Positions 1-15,902 of a stretch of DNA of 64,000 nucleotides are shown piece by piece; the first letter of the stretch is position 1; every line of letters begins with the position of its first letter. Made by a program: the position numbers and the translations under genes. A model generated the notes under the pieces. It was not told the origin of the DNA. It made no database searches and was given only the letters and a program-made list of their open reading frames with translations. Where the stretch lies: contig JACKMA010000002.1 of NCBI GenBank assembly GCA_024235635.1, positions 992,001 through 1,056,000 on the forward strand, written 5' to 3'. The stretch is from Zoogloeaceae bacterium (GTDB taxonomy: Bacteria; Pseudomonadota; Gammaproteobacteria; Burkholderiales; Rhodocyclaceae).

Positions 1-1
1 C

Positions 2-583
2 TTTGCCGGCAAGCTGGTGCGCGGGCCGGGCGAACTGGATGCCGAGGGCGAAGCCAGGGTGCAGCGGCTCGAGGCCGCCCTCGACCGTCTCGGTGCCGAA
101 CAGGGGGTCGCCCAGCTCCACCTGTTGCGGCAGAAGCTCGAACGCCTGGTCGAAGTGCTGCGCCACCGACTCGACGAAGGCGAGGTCACCTACGGGCGCT
201 ACCTCGGCACTGCGGAGCAGGTCTACCTGGCGGCGCTGGACAATCTGAATGAGGTCGTCGTGACGCTGACCAGCCTCGCCGGCATCGACGAGCACTACCT
301 GCAGCGGCGCGAAGCCGAGATCGCCAAGGACGGTGTCACCGACAAGGAGGCGATCGAGCTCGCGACCATCCGCCAGCGACAGGCGGTGCTGGTCGAGCAG
401 CGCGCCAAGGTCGAGGACCTGCTGGGCGAGAACGAGCGGGCGCTGGCGGTGCTCGACAATACGTCGGCCGCGCTGGCCGGCACCCGCACGCGTGGCGGCC
501 ACGCCAAGCTCAGCGCCGACGAGGCAATCCGCGAACTCGAGGCGCTGGCCGGCCGCACCGGCCGCTACGCCTCCGGCCGATGA
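2..583 (+). CDS. C-terminal part of an unidentified coiled-coil protein
   Basis: The reading frame is open from the first bases of the window, so the true start lies upstream and only the last 193 residues are seen. The visible part is almost wholly charged and helical (Glu, Arg, Leu, Ala rich), with heptad-like stretches and no membrane segment, Cys cluster or catalytic motif. A Gly/Arg-containing linker precedes a short final helix. It ends 58 bp before the vWA-domain gene, so the two are probably co-transcribed. I do not recognise the family; an XpaC- or TelA-linked helical protein is one possibility, because such genes can accompany vWA/SBP proteins, but this is a guess. Confidence 0.7.
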   Translation, partial: FAGKLVRGPGELDAEGEARVQRLEAALDRLGAEQGVAQLHLLRQKLERLVEVLRHRLDEGEVTYGRYLGTAEQVYLAALDNLNEVVVTLTSLAGIDEHYLQRREAEIAKDGVTDKEAIELATIRQRQAVLVEQRAKVEDLLGENERALAVLDNTSAALAGTRTRGGHAKLSADEAIRELEALAGRTGRYASGR

Positions 584-641
584 ATCCAGGCGCAGACAAC
601 ATGGCGAGCGCGCAGCGGCGCGCACACACCGGGGAGTGACG

Positions 642-2387
642 ATGGCAAAAGGAAATGCCGGCAGGCGCGGATTTCTCGTAATCGTGGTGCTGGCGGTGAT
701 CGGCGCGGTCGTCGCCAGCCAGTTCCTCGGCCCGGACGGCAGCTTCTCGCTCGACGTCGACGGCGGCAGCCATAGCCGCGCCATGCCGTTTGAACGGGCC
801 GCCGACGAACTGCGGCGGATGCGCGAGCAGGTGGATTGGCACGAGGACATCGTCACCGAGCGCGCCCGCATCGAACTGACCGACGGCGCCGACCTCAAGA
901 AGCGACTGCCGGCGATCGACACGTTTCCGCTGGTGGTCGTGCCGGCCGCTGGTGCCGGCAACGCGGTGGTGGAGATATTCGCCTCCACCGAGAAGTCCGG
1001 CACCGGCACCGATGGCTGGATGGTGCGCGTCGCCGAGGAATTCAACAACGCCGGCCTGCGCCTGAAGAGCGGCCGCCCGGCACAGGTGGCGATCCGCAAG
1101 ATCGCCTCGGGCACCGGCCACGACTTCATTGCCTCGCGCAAGCACCTGCCGCAGGGCTACACCCCGTCGAACGAACTCTGGATCTCGATGATCCGGGCCG
1201 AGGGCGTCGCGGTCGAGCCGATCGCCGAGCGCACCGTCGGCAATATCGCCGGCATCGTCATGAAGCAGTCGGTGGCCTCGCGGCTGCGCGAAAAATACGG
1301 CCGCATCGACGTGCCGACCCTGGTCGACGCGGTGGTCCAGGGCAGTCTGGTGATGGGTTACACCGACCCGTTCGCCAGCAGCACCGGACTCAACTTCCTG
1401 GTCACGGTGCTCAACCGCTTCAGCGACAACCAGCCCCAGGCCATGCTCTCGCCAGCGGTCGTGAGCGCGTTCGAGAGCTTCCAGAAGGGCGTGCCCTTCG
1501 TCGCGCTGACTACCCTGCAGATGCGCGAATCGGTCGAACGCAACGGCTCGCTCGACGCCTTCGTGATGGAATACCAGACCTACGTCCAGACCGCGTCACT
1601 CAAGTCCGGCTACGAGTTCATCCCGTTCGGCGTGCGCCACGATAATCCGCTGGTCGGCATCGGCACCCTCGACGCCGACCAGCGCGAGACCCTGGCCGCC
1701 TTTGCCGAATTCGGCAAAAGGCAGCAATACCGGCGCCTGGCGAAGGAATACGGATTCGACCCGGACATCGACTACACGGCGGCCTATCCGGTGCCCGAGG
1801 GCGATCTGCTGGTCCAGGCCCAGCACCTGTGGAAGGAGAAGAAGGATGCGGGCAGACCGATCGCGGCAGTCTTCGTCTGCGACGTCAGCGGCTCGATGCG
1901 CGGCGCCCGGCTGGCGCAGTTGAAGAAGGCATTGCTCGGCGGCTCAGAATTCATCAGCCCGAACAACTCGATCGGCCTGGTGGTATTCAATCACCAGGTC
2001 ACTACGGTGCTGCCGATCCGCCCGTTCGACATCTCACAGAAGGCGGCCTTCCACGCCGCCGTCAAGCGCATGGAAGCCGAAGGCAACACCGCCATGTACG
2101 ACGGTGCAATCGTCGGCCTCAACATGCTGCTCGACGCCAAGGCACGCGATCCCCAGATCAAGCCGGTGCTGTTCGTGCTCACCGACGGCGACACCAACCG
2201 CGGGTTCGATTTCGCGGCCAGTGCCGAGGTCTTCGAAGGCCTCGGCATTCCGATCTACACGATCGGCTACGAAGCCAAGATCGACCAACTCAAACAACTC
2301 TCGTCGCTGGTCGAGGCCGCCAGCCTGAATGCCGGGGAGGGCGAGATCGAATACAAGATCGGCGCCCTGCTCAACGCCGAAATGTAA
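642..2387 (+). CDS. Membrane-anchored substrate-binding-like/vWA domain protein
   Basis: A 581-residue protein. Residues about 9-27 form one hydrophobic segment with basic residues before it, a signal anchor or uncleaved signal. Residues about 60-390 resemble a periplasmic type 2 substrate-binding fold. The C-terminal third is a von Willebrand A domain with a complete MIDAS: D414-x-S416-x-S418 in DVSGSMR, T483, and D515 in LTDGD. vWA domains of this kind bind a divalent metal and mediate protein-protein contact. The ATG is preceded by GGGGAGTGACG, a good ribosome-binding site. The next gene follows after 4 bp and is also vWA-like and membrane-bound, so the two likely form a complex at the outer face of the inner membrane. 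The ligand is unknown. Confidence 0.85.
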   Translation: MAKGNAGRRGFLVIVVLAVIGAVVASQFLGPDGSFSLDVDGGSHSRAMPFERAADELRRMREQVDWHEDIVTERARIELTDGADLKKRLPAIDTFPLVVVPAAGAGNAVVEIFASTEKSGTGTDGWMVRVAEEFNNAGLRLKSGRPAQVAIRKIASGTGHDFIASRKHLPQGYTPSNELWISMIRAEGVAVEPIAERTVGNIAGIVMKQSVASRLREKYGRIDVPTLVDAVVQGSLVMGYTDPFASSTGLNFLVTVLNRFSDNQPQAMLSPAVVSAFESFQKGVPFVALTTLQMRESVERNGSLDAFVMEYQTYVQTASLKSGYEFIPFGVRHDNPLVGIGTLDADQRETLAAFAEFGKRQQYRRLAKEYGFDPDIDYTAAYPVPEGDLLVQAQHLWKEKKDAGRPIAAVFVCDVSGSMRGARLAQLKKALLGGSEFISPNNSIGLVVFNHQVTTVLPIRPFDISQKAAFHAAVKRMEAEGNTAMYDGAIVGLNMLLDAKARDPQIKPVLFVLTDGDTNRGFDFAASAEVFEGLGIPIYTIGYEAKIDQLKQLSSLVEAASLNAGEGEIEYKIGALLNAEM

Positions 2388-2391
2388 CGCC

Positions 2392-2796
2392 ATGGGACCC
2401 CTGACCCGCTGGCTGCTGCTCGCCGTCGCCGCCTTCGGCGCCCTCGCCGGCGGCTATCACGCCTATCTGCGCCAGGCGCCCCACAAGGTGCTGGTGCTGA
2501 TCGACACCTCGTTCGCGATGCGCGAGGCCCTGCCTCGGCTGCCGGCGATCCTGCACAGCCTGGAGGGACAGCGCTACACGGTCTATGCGCTGGAGACCGA
2601 CAAGGCCCCGATCCACGACTTCTCCGAGCGCCTGCGGCCCGGACGCCTCGATGCCTACGCCCCGCGCAACTTCGACGCGCTGAAGGCCCGTGCCGGCAAG
2701 GCGCCGTTCGATCAGGCGGACGAGGTGATACTGGTCAGCAACGCCGGCGCGGATGAGTTGAACGTGCCGGGGAGTTGGCGGGTGATCGTACCGTGA
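2392..2796 (+). CDS. Small membrane-anchored vWA-like hypothetical protein
   Basis: A 134-residue protein starting 4 bp after the vWA gene. Residues about 5-22 form a hydrophobic N-terminal helix. The rest looks like a short Rossmann-type alpha/beta domain: a strand (VLVLIDTSF) followed by DTSFAM, which recalls a degenerate MIDAS (D-x-S with the second Ser lost), and a late strand VILVSNAG. I infer a truncated vWA-fold partner of the upstream gene. I recognise no named family. Confidence 0.65.
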   Translation: MGPLTRWLLLAVAAFGALAGGYHAYLRQAPHKVLVLIDTSFAMREALPRLPAILHSLEGQRYTVYALETDKAPIHDFSERLRPGRLDAYAPRNFDALKARAGKAPFDQADEVILVSNAGADELNVPGSWRVIVP

Positions 2797-3407
2797 CCGT
2801 GCCCGCCCCGGAACAGCGACGGATTCCGGATACGGATGTCGGCATGCGTTGACGACGACCGGGCCGCACCCGCTTCGGCGAATTCCGCCAATGCGACCGC
2901 GGCCCGTCAGGATGGGCAGTCGCGCGGCCCCGGCCGGATCCCGGCACACCCGATGTCCGGGGTGGTGGCCGCCCGCACGAAAAACTTGCCTTCGGCGTAT
3001 CGGAAAGTCTTCTTCCGATACCGGATCCGACAGGCCGACGGACGGGTCGGTCTGCGTGCTGGCAAAGCCCAACCGATCGGCTGCGCACGATACCAATGCG
3101 GATCATCGTCTCCGCTCAAGGATGCCTGCCGAGGGCCGATAGACGGCTTGGTGCCGGCGCCCGATGCCCGTTTTGCGGAATGCGGGCCCCTGCGGCATCG
3201 TGACCGAAGCGCCCGAAGACACGCGACGGCGATGGCGCCGCGACCCAGTCGCCGCGCAACGCCCCGCCCGGCATCGGAACGGCGCGATTCGGCACGGCCA
3301 CCGGCATGCCAGCCCCGAGCGCTCGGCGGCCAGGCTGCCTGTGGCGGATTCGAAGGCGTTCGGCCCGCCACGTGGGCTGGCGCCACCCTAAGAGACGGTG
3401 ACAAGAC
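2797..3407. other. 611-bp intergenic region, no gene seen
   Basis: Open frames here have low-complexity Arg/Pro/Ala composition in every frame and no family resemblance. The one clear element is a 9-bp inverted repeat at 2997-3021. No tRNA, terminator with a T-run, or riboswitch was recognised. It separates the vWA cluster from the sensor module. Confidence 0.5.
2997..3021. repeat. Inverted repeat with 9-bp arms
   Basis: GTATCGGAA (2997-3005), a 7-nt spacer, and TTCCGATAC (3013-3021) are exact reverse complements. There is no T-run after it, so it reads better as an operator-like site or a hairpin in a transcript than as an intrinsic terminator. It lies about 400 bp before the binding-protein gene. 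Confidence 0.5.
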
Positions 3408-4430
3408 ATGACCGCTATGACTCCAATTCGCCATCGATCCGCCCCGAGCAATGTCGATCGTGGCGCGTCGGCCAGGGTGCTGCTACCCGGCACAATCGCG
3501 GTCGTGGTCGGCCTGACGGCACTGCTGCCCGGCCTCGCACATGCGGGGAAATGCCTGTTCATCTCGTCCTACCACAGGGGTTACGAGTGGTCGGACGGGG
3601 TCGAGCGGGGGCTGCGATCGGTTCTCGAGGGCAAGTGCGAACTGAAGCAGTTCGACATGGACACCAAGCGTCACAAGGAACTCGAACATCAGCAGGCGAA
3701 AGCCCTGGAGGCCAAGCGGCTGATCGAGAGCTGGCAACCCGACGTCGTGATCACGGCAGACGACAACGCCGCCAAGTTCGTCATCCAGGCTCACTACAAG
3801 GATCACGCGACGCCCTTCGTCTTCTGCGGCGTCAATTGGACCGTCGAGGAGTACGGCTTTCCCTACCGGAACGTGACCGGGATGGTCGAGATCGCGCCGA
3901 TCCAACCTTTGCTGGACAAGGTCAAGGCGCTGCAGCCGGTGCACGGCAGGGCGATCTATATCGGCGCCAACACCCATACCGAAACCAAGAACCTGGCCCG
4001 GTTTGCAGACGCCGCCAAGCGCAATGGCATCGACCTGGATGCGCGCCTGGTGGACACCGCCGACGAGTGGCTGGCAGCCTATCGCTCGGCGCAGCAGTAC
4101 GACTTCATCGTGATGGGCAGCAATTCCGGTATCCGCGAATGGGACGAGGAGCGGATTGCGGCAGCGATCGTCCCGGAATCGAAGCGCTTGAGCATCACGA
4201 GCCACGGCTGGATGATGCCCTACACCATGCTCGGATATACCAAGGTGCCGGAGGAACAGGGCGAGTGGTCGGGCAAGGCAGCCTTGAGCATTCTCGATGG
4301 CACCAAACCGTCCGACATTGCCATCGTGCCCAACAAGAAGTGGGACATCTGGACGAACACGGTGCTGCTGACGGCAAGCGGCATCACCTTGCCCGATCAT
4401 CTGCTCAGCAAATCCAAGAAGATCCCGTGA
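3408..4430 (+). CDS. Periplasmic ABC-type substrate-binding protein (ABC_sub_bind-like)
   Basis: A 340-residue protein with an N-terminal basic region, a hydrophobic core (about residues 25-42) and a likely signal peptidase site after GLAHA. The mature part begins KCLFISSYH and has two alternating alpha/beta lobes typical of the type 1 binding fold of the ABC_sub_bind (TrpX-like) group: DVVITADDNAAK, PFVFCGVNW, GRAIYIGAN, YDFIVMGSNSG. No permease or ATPase gene is adjacent; the next gene, 103 bp on, is a CHASE hybrid kinase. It therefore probably presents a small ligand to that sensor rather than to a transporter. That role is inference and the ligand is unknown. Confidence 0.85.
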   Translation: MTAMTPIRHRSAPSNVDRGASARVLLPGTIAVVVGLTALLPGLAHAGKCLFISSYHRGYEWSDGVERGLRSVLEGKCELKQFDMDTKRHKELEHQQAKALEAKRLIESWQPDVVITADDNAAKFVIQAHYKDHATPFVFCGVNWTVEEYGFPYRNVTGMVEIAPIQPLLDKVKALQPVHGRAIYIGANTHTETKNLARFADAAKRNGIDLDARLVDTADEWLAAYRSAQQYDFIVMGSNSGIREWDEERIAAAIVPESKRLSITSHGWMMPYTMLGYTKVPEEQGEWSGKAALSILDGTKPSDIAIVPNKKWDIWTNTVLLTASGITLPDHLLSKSKKIP

Positions 4431-4533
4431 AGACGATCCAGGCGCCGACACGGCGATCCAGCATGGCGAACGGTCCCGCGCCGCACGGCCGGCCCTGCCG
4501 CATGGGCCGGTGCCCGGCCGGTGACGTGATCCG

Positions 4534-7992
<3,459 letters not shown>

Positions 7993-8167
7993 CGCCGGAG
8001 TACCGGGTTCGATTCGGGCTATTCGGCCGACGGGCAGATCCGCTGCTGGTGCGGCCCGCCTGCGACCGCGGCACGCGTCGCCTGCCGGCCGGGCTGCAGG
8101 CACATCTGGAACACCGACCGCCCGACCGAGTCCTTCCGTCGCGCCGCGCGGATCGCCCCGCAGGGCG

Positions 8168-8185
8168 CGCCGACGGCCGTCGGCG
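8168..8185. repeat. 18-bp perfect palindrome at the 3' end of galU
   Basis: CGCCGACGGCCGTCGGCG is its own reverse complement and ends one base before the galU stop codon. It could form a hairpin at the end of the ligA-galU transcript. It lacks a T-run, so I do not call it an intrinsic terminator. In DNA this GC-rich it could also be chance. Confidence 0.3.
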
Positions 8186-9088
8186 TCAGGCCGCCTTCGG
8201 CGCCGGCTTGGCGCGCAGGTCGCGGGAAGACAGGTAGGCGGCGAAGGCCTCGCCGACCTCCGGGTGCTTGAGGCCCAGTTCGAGCGTGGCCTGCAGGTAG
8301 CCGAGCTTGGAGCCGCAGTCGTAGCGCACGCCCTTGAACTGGTGCGCGAGCACGGCTTCCTCCCGCAACAGCGACGCGATCGCGTCGGTCAGCTGCAGTT
8401 CGCCGCCGGCACCGGGCTCGATGCGACGCAGGTGTTCGAAGATGCTGCCGGTCAGGATGTAGCGGCCGACCACCGCCTGCGTGGTCGGGGCGTCCTTCGG
8501 GTTCGGCTTCTCGACGATGCCGGTGACCCGTTGCACTTCGCCGCTGTCACGCTCGGTGCTGACGATGCCGTAGCTGCCGGTCTGCTCGCGCGGCACATTC
8601 ATGACGCCGAGCACCGAGCAGCGGTGGTAATCGAAGACATCGACCATCTGCTTCATGATCGGGCCGCTGCCGGCGCCGTCGAGCAGGTCGTCGGCCAGCA
8701 GCACGGCAAACGGGTCGTCGCCGACCACCGGCGCGGCGCACAACACCGCGTGGCCGAGGCCGAGGGCCTCCGGCTGGCGGATGTAGATGCAATTGACGCC
8801 GCTCGGCACGGTGTCGCGCACGATCTTCAGCAATGCGTCCTTGCCGCGCGCCTCGAGTTCGGTCTCGAGTTCGTAGGCCTTGTCGAAATGGTCCTCGATG
8901 GCCCGTTTCGATCGTCCGGTGATGAACACCAGGTCGGTGACGCCGGCAGCCACTGCCTCCTCGACCGCGTACTGGATCAGCGGCTTGTCGACGATCGGCA
9001 TCATTTCCTTGGGGCTGGCCTTGGTCGCCGGCAGGAATCGGCTGCCCATGCCTGCCACCGGAAACACCGCCTTGGTGAGTTTCTTCAT
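8186..9088 (-). CDS. galU: UTP-glucose-1-phosphate uridylyltransferase
   Basis: A 300-residue protein, the usual GalU length. It makes UDP-glucose from UTP and glucose-1-phosphate in the cytoplasm for exopolysaccharide, LPS and trehalose-type sugars. The N-terminal nucleotide-binding signature reads [20 protein letters not shown], followed by [24 protein letters not shown] and GIVEKPNP are further conserved blocks. The start was chosen at the ATG giving [13 protein letters not shown], the conserved N-terminus; upstream in-frame sequence is intergenic. It lies 25 bp after ligA and is probably the last gene of the smc-zipA-ligA transcript. Confidence 0.96.
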   Translation of the reverse strand: MKKLTKAVFPVAGMGSRFLPATKASPKEMMPIVDKPLIQYAVEEAVAAGVTDLVFITGRSKRAIEDHFDKAYELETELEARGKDALLKIVRDTVPSGVNCIYIRQPEALGLGHAVLCAAPVVGDDPFAVLLADDLLDGAGSGPIMKQMVDVFDYHRCSVLGVMNVPREQTGSYGIVSTERDSGEVQRVTGIVEKPNPKDAPTTQAVVGRYILTGSIFEHLRRIEPGAGGELQLTDAIASLLREEAVLAHQFKGVRYDCGSKLGYLQATLELGLKHPEVGEAFAAYLSSRDLRAKPAPKAA

Positions 9089-9113
9089 CGCTTGCGTTCT
9101 CCTGGTTCGTGGC

Positions 9114-12238
<3,125 letters not shown>

Positions 12239-12252
12239 TCCCTTCCCTCGAC

Positions 12253-15200
12253 TCAGGCCGGCACCGCATCGGCCAGTCGCAATGCTTCTTCGATATCCAC
12301 TTCGACCACCCGGCTGACCCCCTGCTCCTGCATCGTCACCCCCACCAGTTGCTGCGCGATCTCCATCGTGATCTTGCTGTGGGTGATGAACACGAACTGC
12401 GTCTGTGCCGACATCCGGCGCACCATCGCACCGTAGCGGCCGGTGTTGGCGTCGTCCAGCGGCGCGTCCACCTCGTCGAGCATGCAGAACGGCGCCGGGT
12501 TGAGCTGGAACATGGAGAATACCAGCGCGATTGCGGTGAGCGCTTTTTCGCCTCCGGACAGGAGATGAATACTTGCATTTTTCTTGCCCGGCGGCTGCGC
12601 CACGATCTGCACGCCGGCATCCAGGATTTCCTCGCCGGTCAGCACCAGCCCCGCCTCGCCGCCGCCGAACAGTTCCGGAAAGAGCACGCCGAAATGGCGG
12701 TTGACGAAATCGTAGGTGCTCTGCAACTGCTCGCGGGTTTCCCGGTCGATGCGCCGGATCGCGTTCTCCAGCGTCTCGATCGCGGCCGTCAGGTCGTCGT
12801 TCTGGGCGTCGAGGTAATCCTTGCGTTCGCGCGCGCCGGCGAGTTCGTCGAGTGCTGCCAGGTTCACCGCGCCAAGGGCTTCGATCTCGCGAGCGAGCCG
12901 TGCCACCTCGCGCGCCAGCGACGCCTCGCGCGGACCCTCGGCCAGGAGCGGCGCCAGCCGCACTTCGTCGGCGTGGCTCTCGTCGAGCCGTTCCTGGAAC
13001 TGGCCGCAGGCGAGTTCCGACGCCTGCAGGGCGAGCCGCAGCTCCGACAGCTGCTCGCGCAGCGGCGCCACCGACTGCTCGGTGCCGAGCCGCATCGCCT
13101 CGTCGTCGCGCAGTTGCTGGCCGGCCTCGGCGAGGCGGTCGCGGGCGCCGGCCAGGGTCTGTTCACGCGCGGCATGAAGCGCCACCGCCTGCTGCAGCGC
13201 AGCCTTCGACGCCGCGTCGTCGCAGCCGGCAAGTTCGGCGCTGCGGGCGTCGCGCTCGTGGCCGATGCGCACCAGTTGTTCGTCGGCGAGCGCCAGGTTG
13301 CGCGCGTTGTCGTCGAGCTTGCCGGCGCATTCGCGTTCGGTGAAGCCCAGCTCCTGCACCTCGCGCGCCACCGCCTGCTCGCTCGCCCGCGCAGTGCGCA
13401 AGGCCTCGTGACGGTCGCGCTGGGTCTGCTCCGCGGTGGCCAGGCGCTCGCCCTGCAGGCTCGCCATCTCGCCGGCCCGGGCCAGTTCCGCTTCGGCCGC
13501 CTGCAGGTGCTGCTGTTCGCGCGCCTCGGCTTCGCCGAGTTCGGCGAGGTCGTGGGCGACGCGCGCGGCGTGCTCCTCGGCGCGCTGGCGCGCCTGCACC
13601 AGTTTCAGGTGCTCGACCTGCAGCGCGTGGGTGCGCTGCTGCAGGGCCTGGGCCTGCTGGCGCCGAGCGGACAGCAAGTCCTGCAGCGTGGCGACCCCGC
13701 GTTCTGCTTCCTGCACCCACTGGTGCGCCTGTTCCGCCGATTCGTCGAGGGCGGCCAGGCGGGATTCCAGTTCGTCGATTTCCCGTTGCCGCTCGAGCAC
13801 GCCCTGAGTGCGGGCGTCGCCGGCATGGCGCGTCAACCCGGTGGCGTCGACCATCTGGCCGTCCTTCGACACCAGCCGCAGCCCGACCGGCAGCGTCGCC
13901 TGCAAGGTGGTCAGCCGCAGCGGATCGTCGCAGCAGAGGTGGCCGCGCAGCCAGTCGTCGAGCGCGGCGCCGACCCGCAGGTCGTCGCTGCCGACCAGCG
14001 CACGCATCGGCCGGCAACCCTCAGGGCAGGCGACATCATCGGTGCTCGGGCGCGGATCGAGCATCAGGCTGACGCTGGCCGGCGCCGGATCGGCGATCAG
14101 TTCGGCCAGACGCTCGGGACGCTCGACCGCCAGCGCCGACAGCCGCTCGCGCAGCACCGCCTCGAAGGCAGCTTCCCAGCCGGCCTCGATATGCACCTGC
14201 TGCCACAGTGGCCGCCCGGCGTCGATGCCGTGGCGGGTAAGCCAGGCACCGAGCTCGCCACGTTCGCGCACCCGCGCCTGCAACTGGCTCAGGGCCTGCA
14301 GCCGGGCCCGCGCCTCGGTACAGGCCCGGTGGGCGCCGCGCTCGGCCTCGGCCGCCTCGCGCAACGCCGACTGCCGTTGCGGCAAGTCACGCTGGAGGCC
14401 GGCGACCGATTCGTCGAGGCTGCTGCGCTCGCCGTCCAGCGTCACGATTTCGCCCTCGATGCGTGCGATCTCGAGGTCGTCGGGGGCCGGCAGCGACGGG
14501 TCGCCGCGTCCGAGCCGGCCGCGCCGCTCGGCCAGCGCGTCGAGCGCCCGCCGTGCGCTGGTGCGATGGGCCTCCTGCACCCGCATTTGCTGCTCGACCT
14601 GGGCCAGTTCGCGACGCACCGCCTGGGTGGTGGCTTCGGCGCCGGCCGACATGTCCTCGAGTTCGGGCAGGCGCTCGGCCGCCTCGTCGTGGCGCGCCCG
14701 CGCCTCTTCCGAGCGCAGGCGCGCGTTCTCCAGCAGTTCCCGCCAGCGCTCGCGCTCGCTCACCAGATCGGACCTGCGGCGCTGCCAGTGGCCGTCCTCG
14801 TCGCCCAGTTCCCGCAGCCGGCGCTCGATGCGGTCGCGATTGTCGCGCAGGCGCTGGACCTCGGACTCCAGCCGGCTGACTTCGGCAGCGGCGGCGTAGA
14901 GTTCGCCCTGCGCCGCGTTGACCGCCTCGGAAGCCTGCATGTGGGCCTCGCGGCCGGCCTCGACGGTGGCTTCCAGCGCCTGCAGCCGCGCGCTGCCGGC
15001 CTCCATCGCGCGGCCGGTGTCGGCCACCTGCTGCTGCAGCCGCCCGGCTTCGTCACGAGCCTGGTTGCGCTTGAGCAGCCACAACAGGTCCTGGCGCTCG
15101 GTGTGGGCGTCGCGCAACTCGCGGTAGCGCGCCGCCACTTCGGCCTGACCGGTCAGGTGTTCGATGCGCTCGCCCAGTTCCATGCGGATGTCGTCGAGGC

Positions 15201-15777
15201 GCGCCAGGTTGTCGCGGGCGTCAGCCAGCCGCCCTTCTGTCTCCCGCCGGCGCTCGCGATACTTGGTGACACCCGCAGCCTCTTCGAGGAAGCCGCGGAT
15301 CTCCTCCGGCCGCGCCTCGATGATGCGCGAGATCATGCCCTGCTCGATGATCGCGTAGGCGCGCGGCCCGAGGCCGGTACCGAGAAACAGGTCGACGACG
15401 TCCTTGCGCCGGACCTTGGACCCGTTGATGAAGTAGCTCGACTCGCCACTGCGGTCGAGCACCCGCTTGACCGAGATCTCCGCGTACTGGGACCACTGGC
15501 CCGCCGCCTTGCCCTCGGCGTTGTCGAAGACCAGTTCGACACTGGCCCGCGACACCGGCTTGCGGCTGGTCGAACCGTTGAAGATGACGTCCTGCATCGA
15601 TTCGCCGCGCAGCGCCGACGCCCGCGACTCGCCCAGCACCCAGCGTACGGCGTCGATGATGTTCGACTTGCCGCAGCCGTTGGGCCCGACCACGCCGACC
15701 AGCTTGCCGGGGGCGTGCACCGTGGTCGGGTCGACGAAAGTCTTGAAACCGGCGAGTTTGAGCTTGGACAGGCGCAC
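12253..15777 (-). CDS. smc: Chromosome segregation protein SMC
   Basis: A 1174-residue condensin ATPase. The N-terminal Walker A is GPNGCGKSNIIDA (about residues 31-43). A long coiled coil follows, then a hinge domain in the middle (about 500-660), a second coiled coil, and the C-terminal signature LLSGGEKALTAIAL with Walker B FCMLDEVDAPLDDAN. The two ATPase heads fold together and the coils extend to the hinge dimer, organising and segregating the chromosome. It is the first gene of the smc-zipA-ligA-galU run, with 14 bp to zipA. Confidence 0.97.
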   Translation of the reverse strand: MRLSKLKLAGFKTFVDPTTVHAPGKLVGVVGPNGCGKSNIIDAVRWVLGESRASALRGESMQDVIFNGSTSRKPVSRASVELVFDNAEGKAAGQWSQYAEISVKRVLDRSGESSYFINGSKVRRKDVVDLFLGTGLGPRAYAIIEQGMISRIIEARPEEIRGFLEEAAGVTKYRERRRETEGRLADARDNLARLDDIRMELGERIEHLTGQAEVAARYRELRDAHTERQDLLWLLKRNQARDEAGRLQQQVADTGRAMEAGSARLQALEATVEAGREAHMQASEAVNAAQGELYAAAAEVSRLESEVQRLRDNRDRIERRLRELGDEDGHWQRRRSDLVSERERWRELLENARLRSEEARARHDEAAERLPELEDMSAGAEATTQAVRRELAQVEQQMRVQEAHRTSARRALDALAERRGRLGRGDPSLPAPDDLEIARIEGEIVTLDGERSSLDESVAGLQRDLPQRQSALREAAEAERGAHRACTEARARLQALSQLQARVRERGELGAWLTRHGIDAGRPLWQQVHIEAGWEAAFEAVLRERLSALAVERPERLAELIADPAPASVSLMLDPRPSTDDVACPEGCRPMRALVGSDDLRVGAALDDWLRGHLCCDDPLRLTTLQATLPVGLRLVSKDGQMVDATGLTRHAGDARTQGVLERQREIDELESRLAALDESAEQAHQWVQEAERGVATLQDLLSARRQQAQALQQRTHALQVEHLKLVQARQRAEEHAARVAHDLAELGEAEAREQQHLQAAEAELARAGEMASLQGERLATAEQTQRDRHEALRTARASEQAVAREVQELGFTERECAGKLDDNARNLALADEQLVRIGHERDARSAELAGCDDAASKAALQQAVALHAAREQTLAGARDRLAEAGQQLRDDEAMRLGTEQSVAPLREQLSELRLALQASELACGQFQERLDESHADEVRLAPLLAEGPREASLAREVARLAREIEALGAVNLAALDELAGARERKDYLDAQNDDLTAAIETLENAIRRIDRETREQLQSTYDFVNRHFGVLFPELFGGGEAGLVLTGEEILDAGVQIVAQPPGKKNASIHLLSGGEKALTAIALVFSMFQLNPAPFCMLDEVDAPLDDANTGRYGAMVRRMSAQTQFVFITHSKITMEIAQQLVGVTMQEQGVSRVVEVDIEEALRLADAVPA

Positions 15778-15837
15778 GTGAGCTTGGGGGCGGCAATCGT
15801 CGCGGGCGGCCGCTCTCGGCCGTCGCGCAGGCGCGGC

Positions 15838-15843
15838 ATGATA
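15838..15843 (-). promoter_or_regulatory. Candidate -10 box for the smc operon
   Basis: On the minus strand TATCAT stands about 60 bp before the smc ATG in the only AT-richer patch of the gap between divergent smc and dapC. No convincing -35 hexamer is visible, so this is tentative. Confidence 0.3.
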
Positions 15844-15902
15844 GCATTTTTCCTTTTCTGCCCATGGCCACGGCGGCCCGCCGCCAAGCGCCCGTCATCA
15901 CC

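Noticed and set aside
3200..3407. Riboswitch or leader ahead of the binding-protein gene
   Set aside because: I looked for c-di-GMP or amino acid riboswitch-like conserved cores and found none.
8168..8185. Palindrome as an intrinsic terminator for galU
   Set aside because: It lies within the last codons and has no T-run after it. It is listed as a palindrome only.
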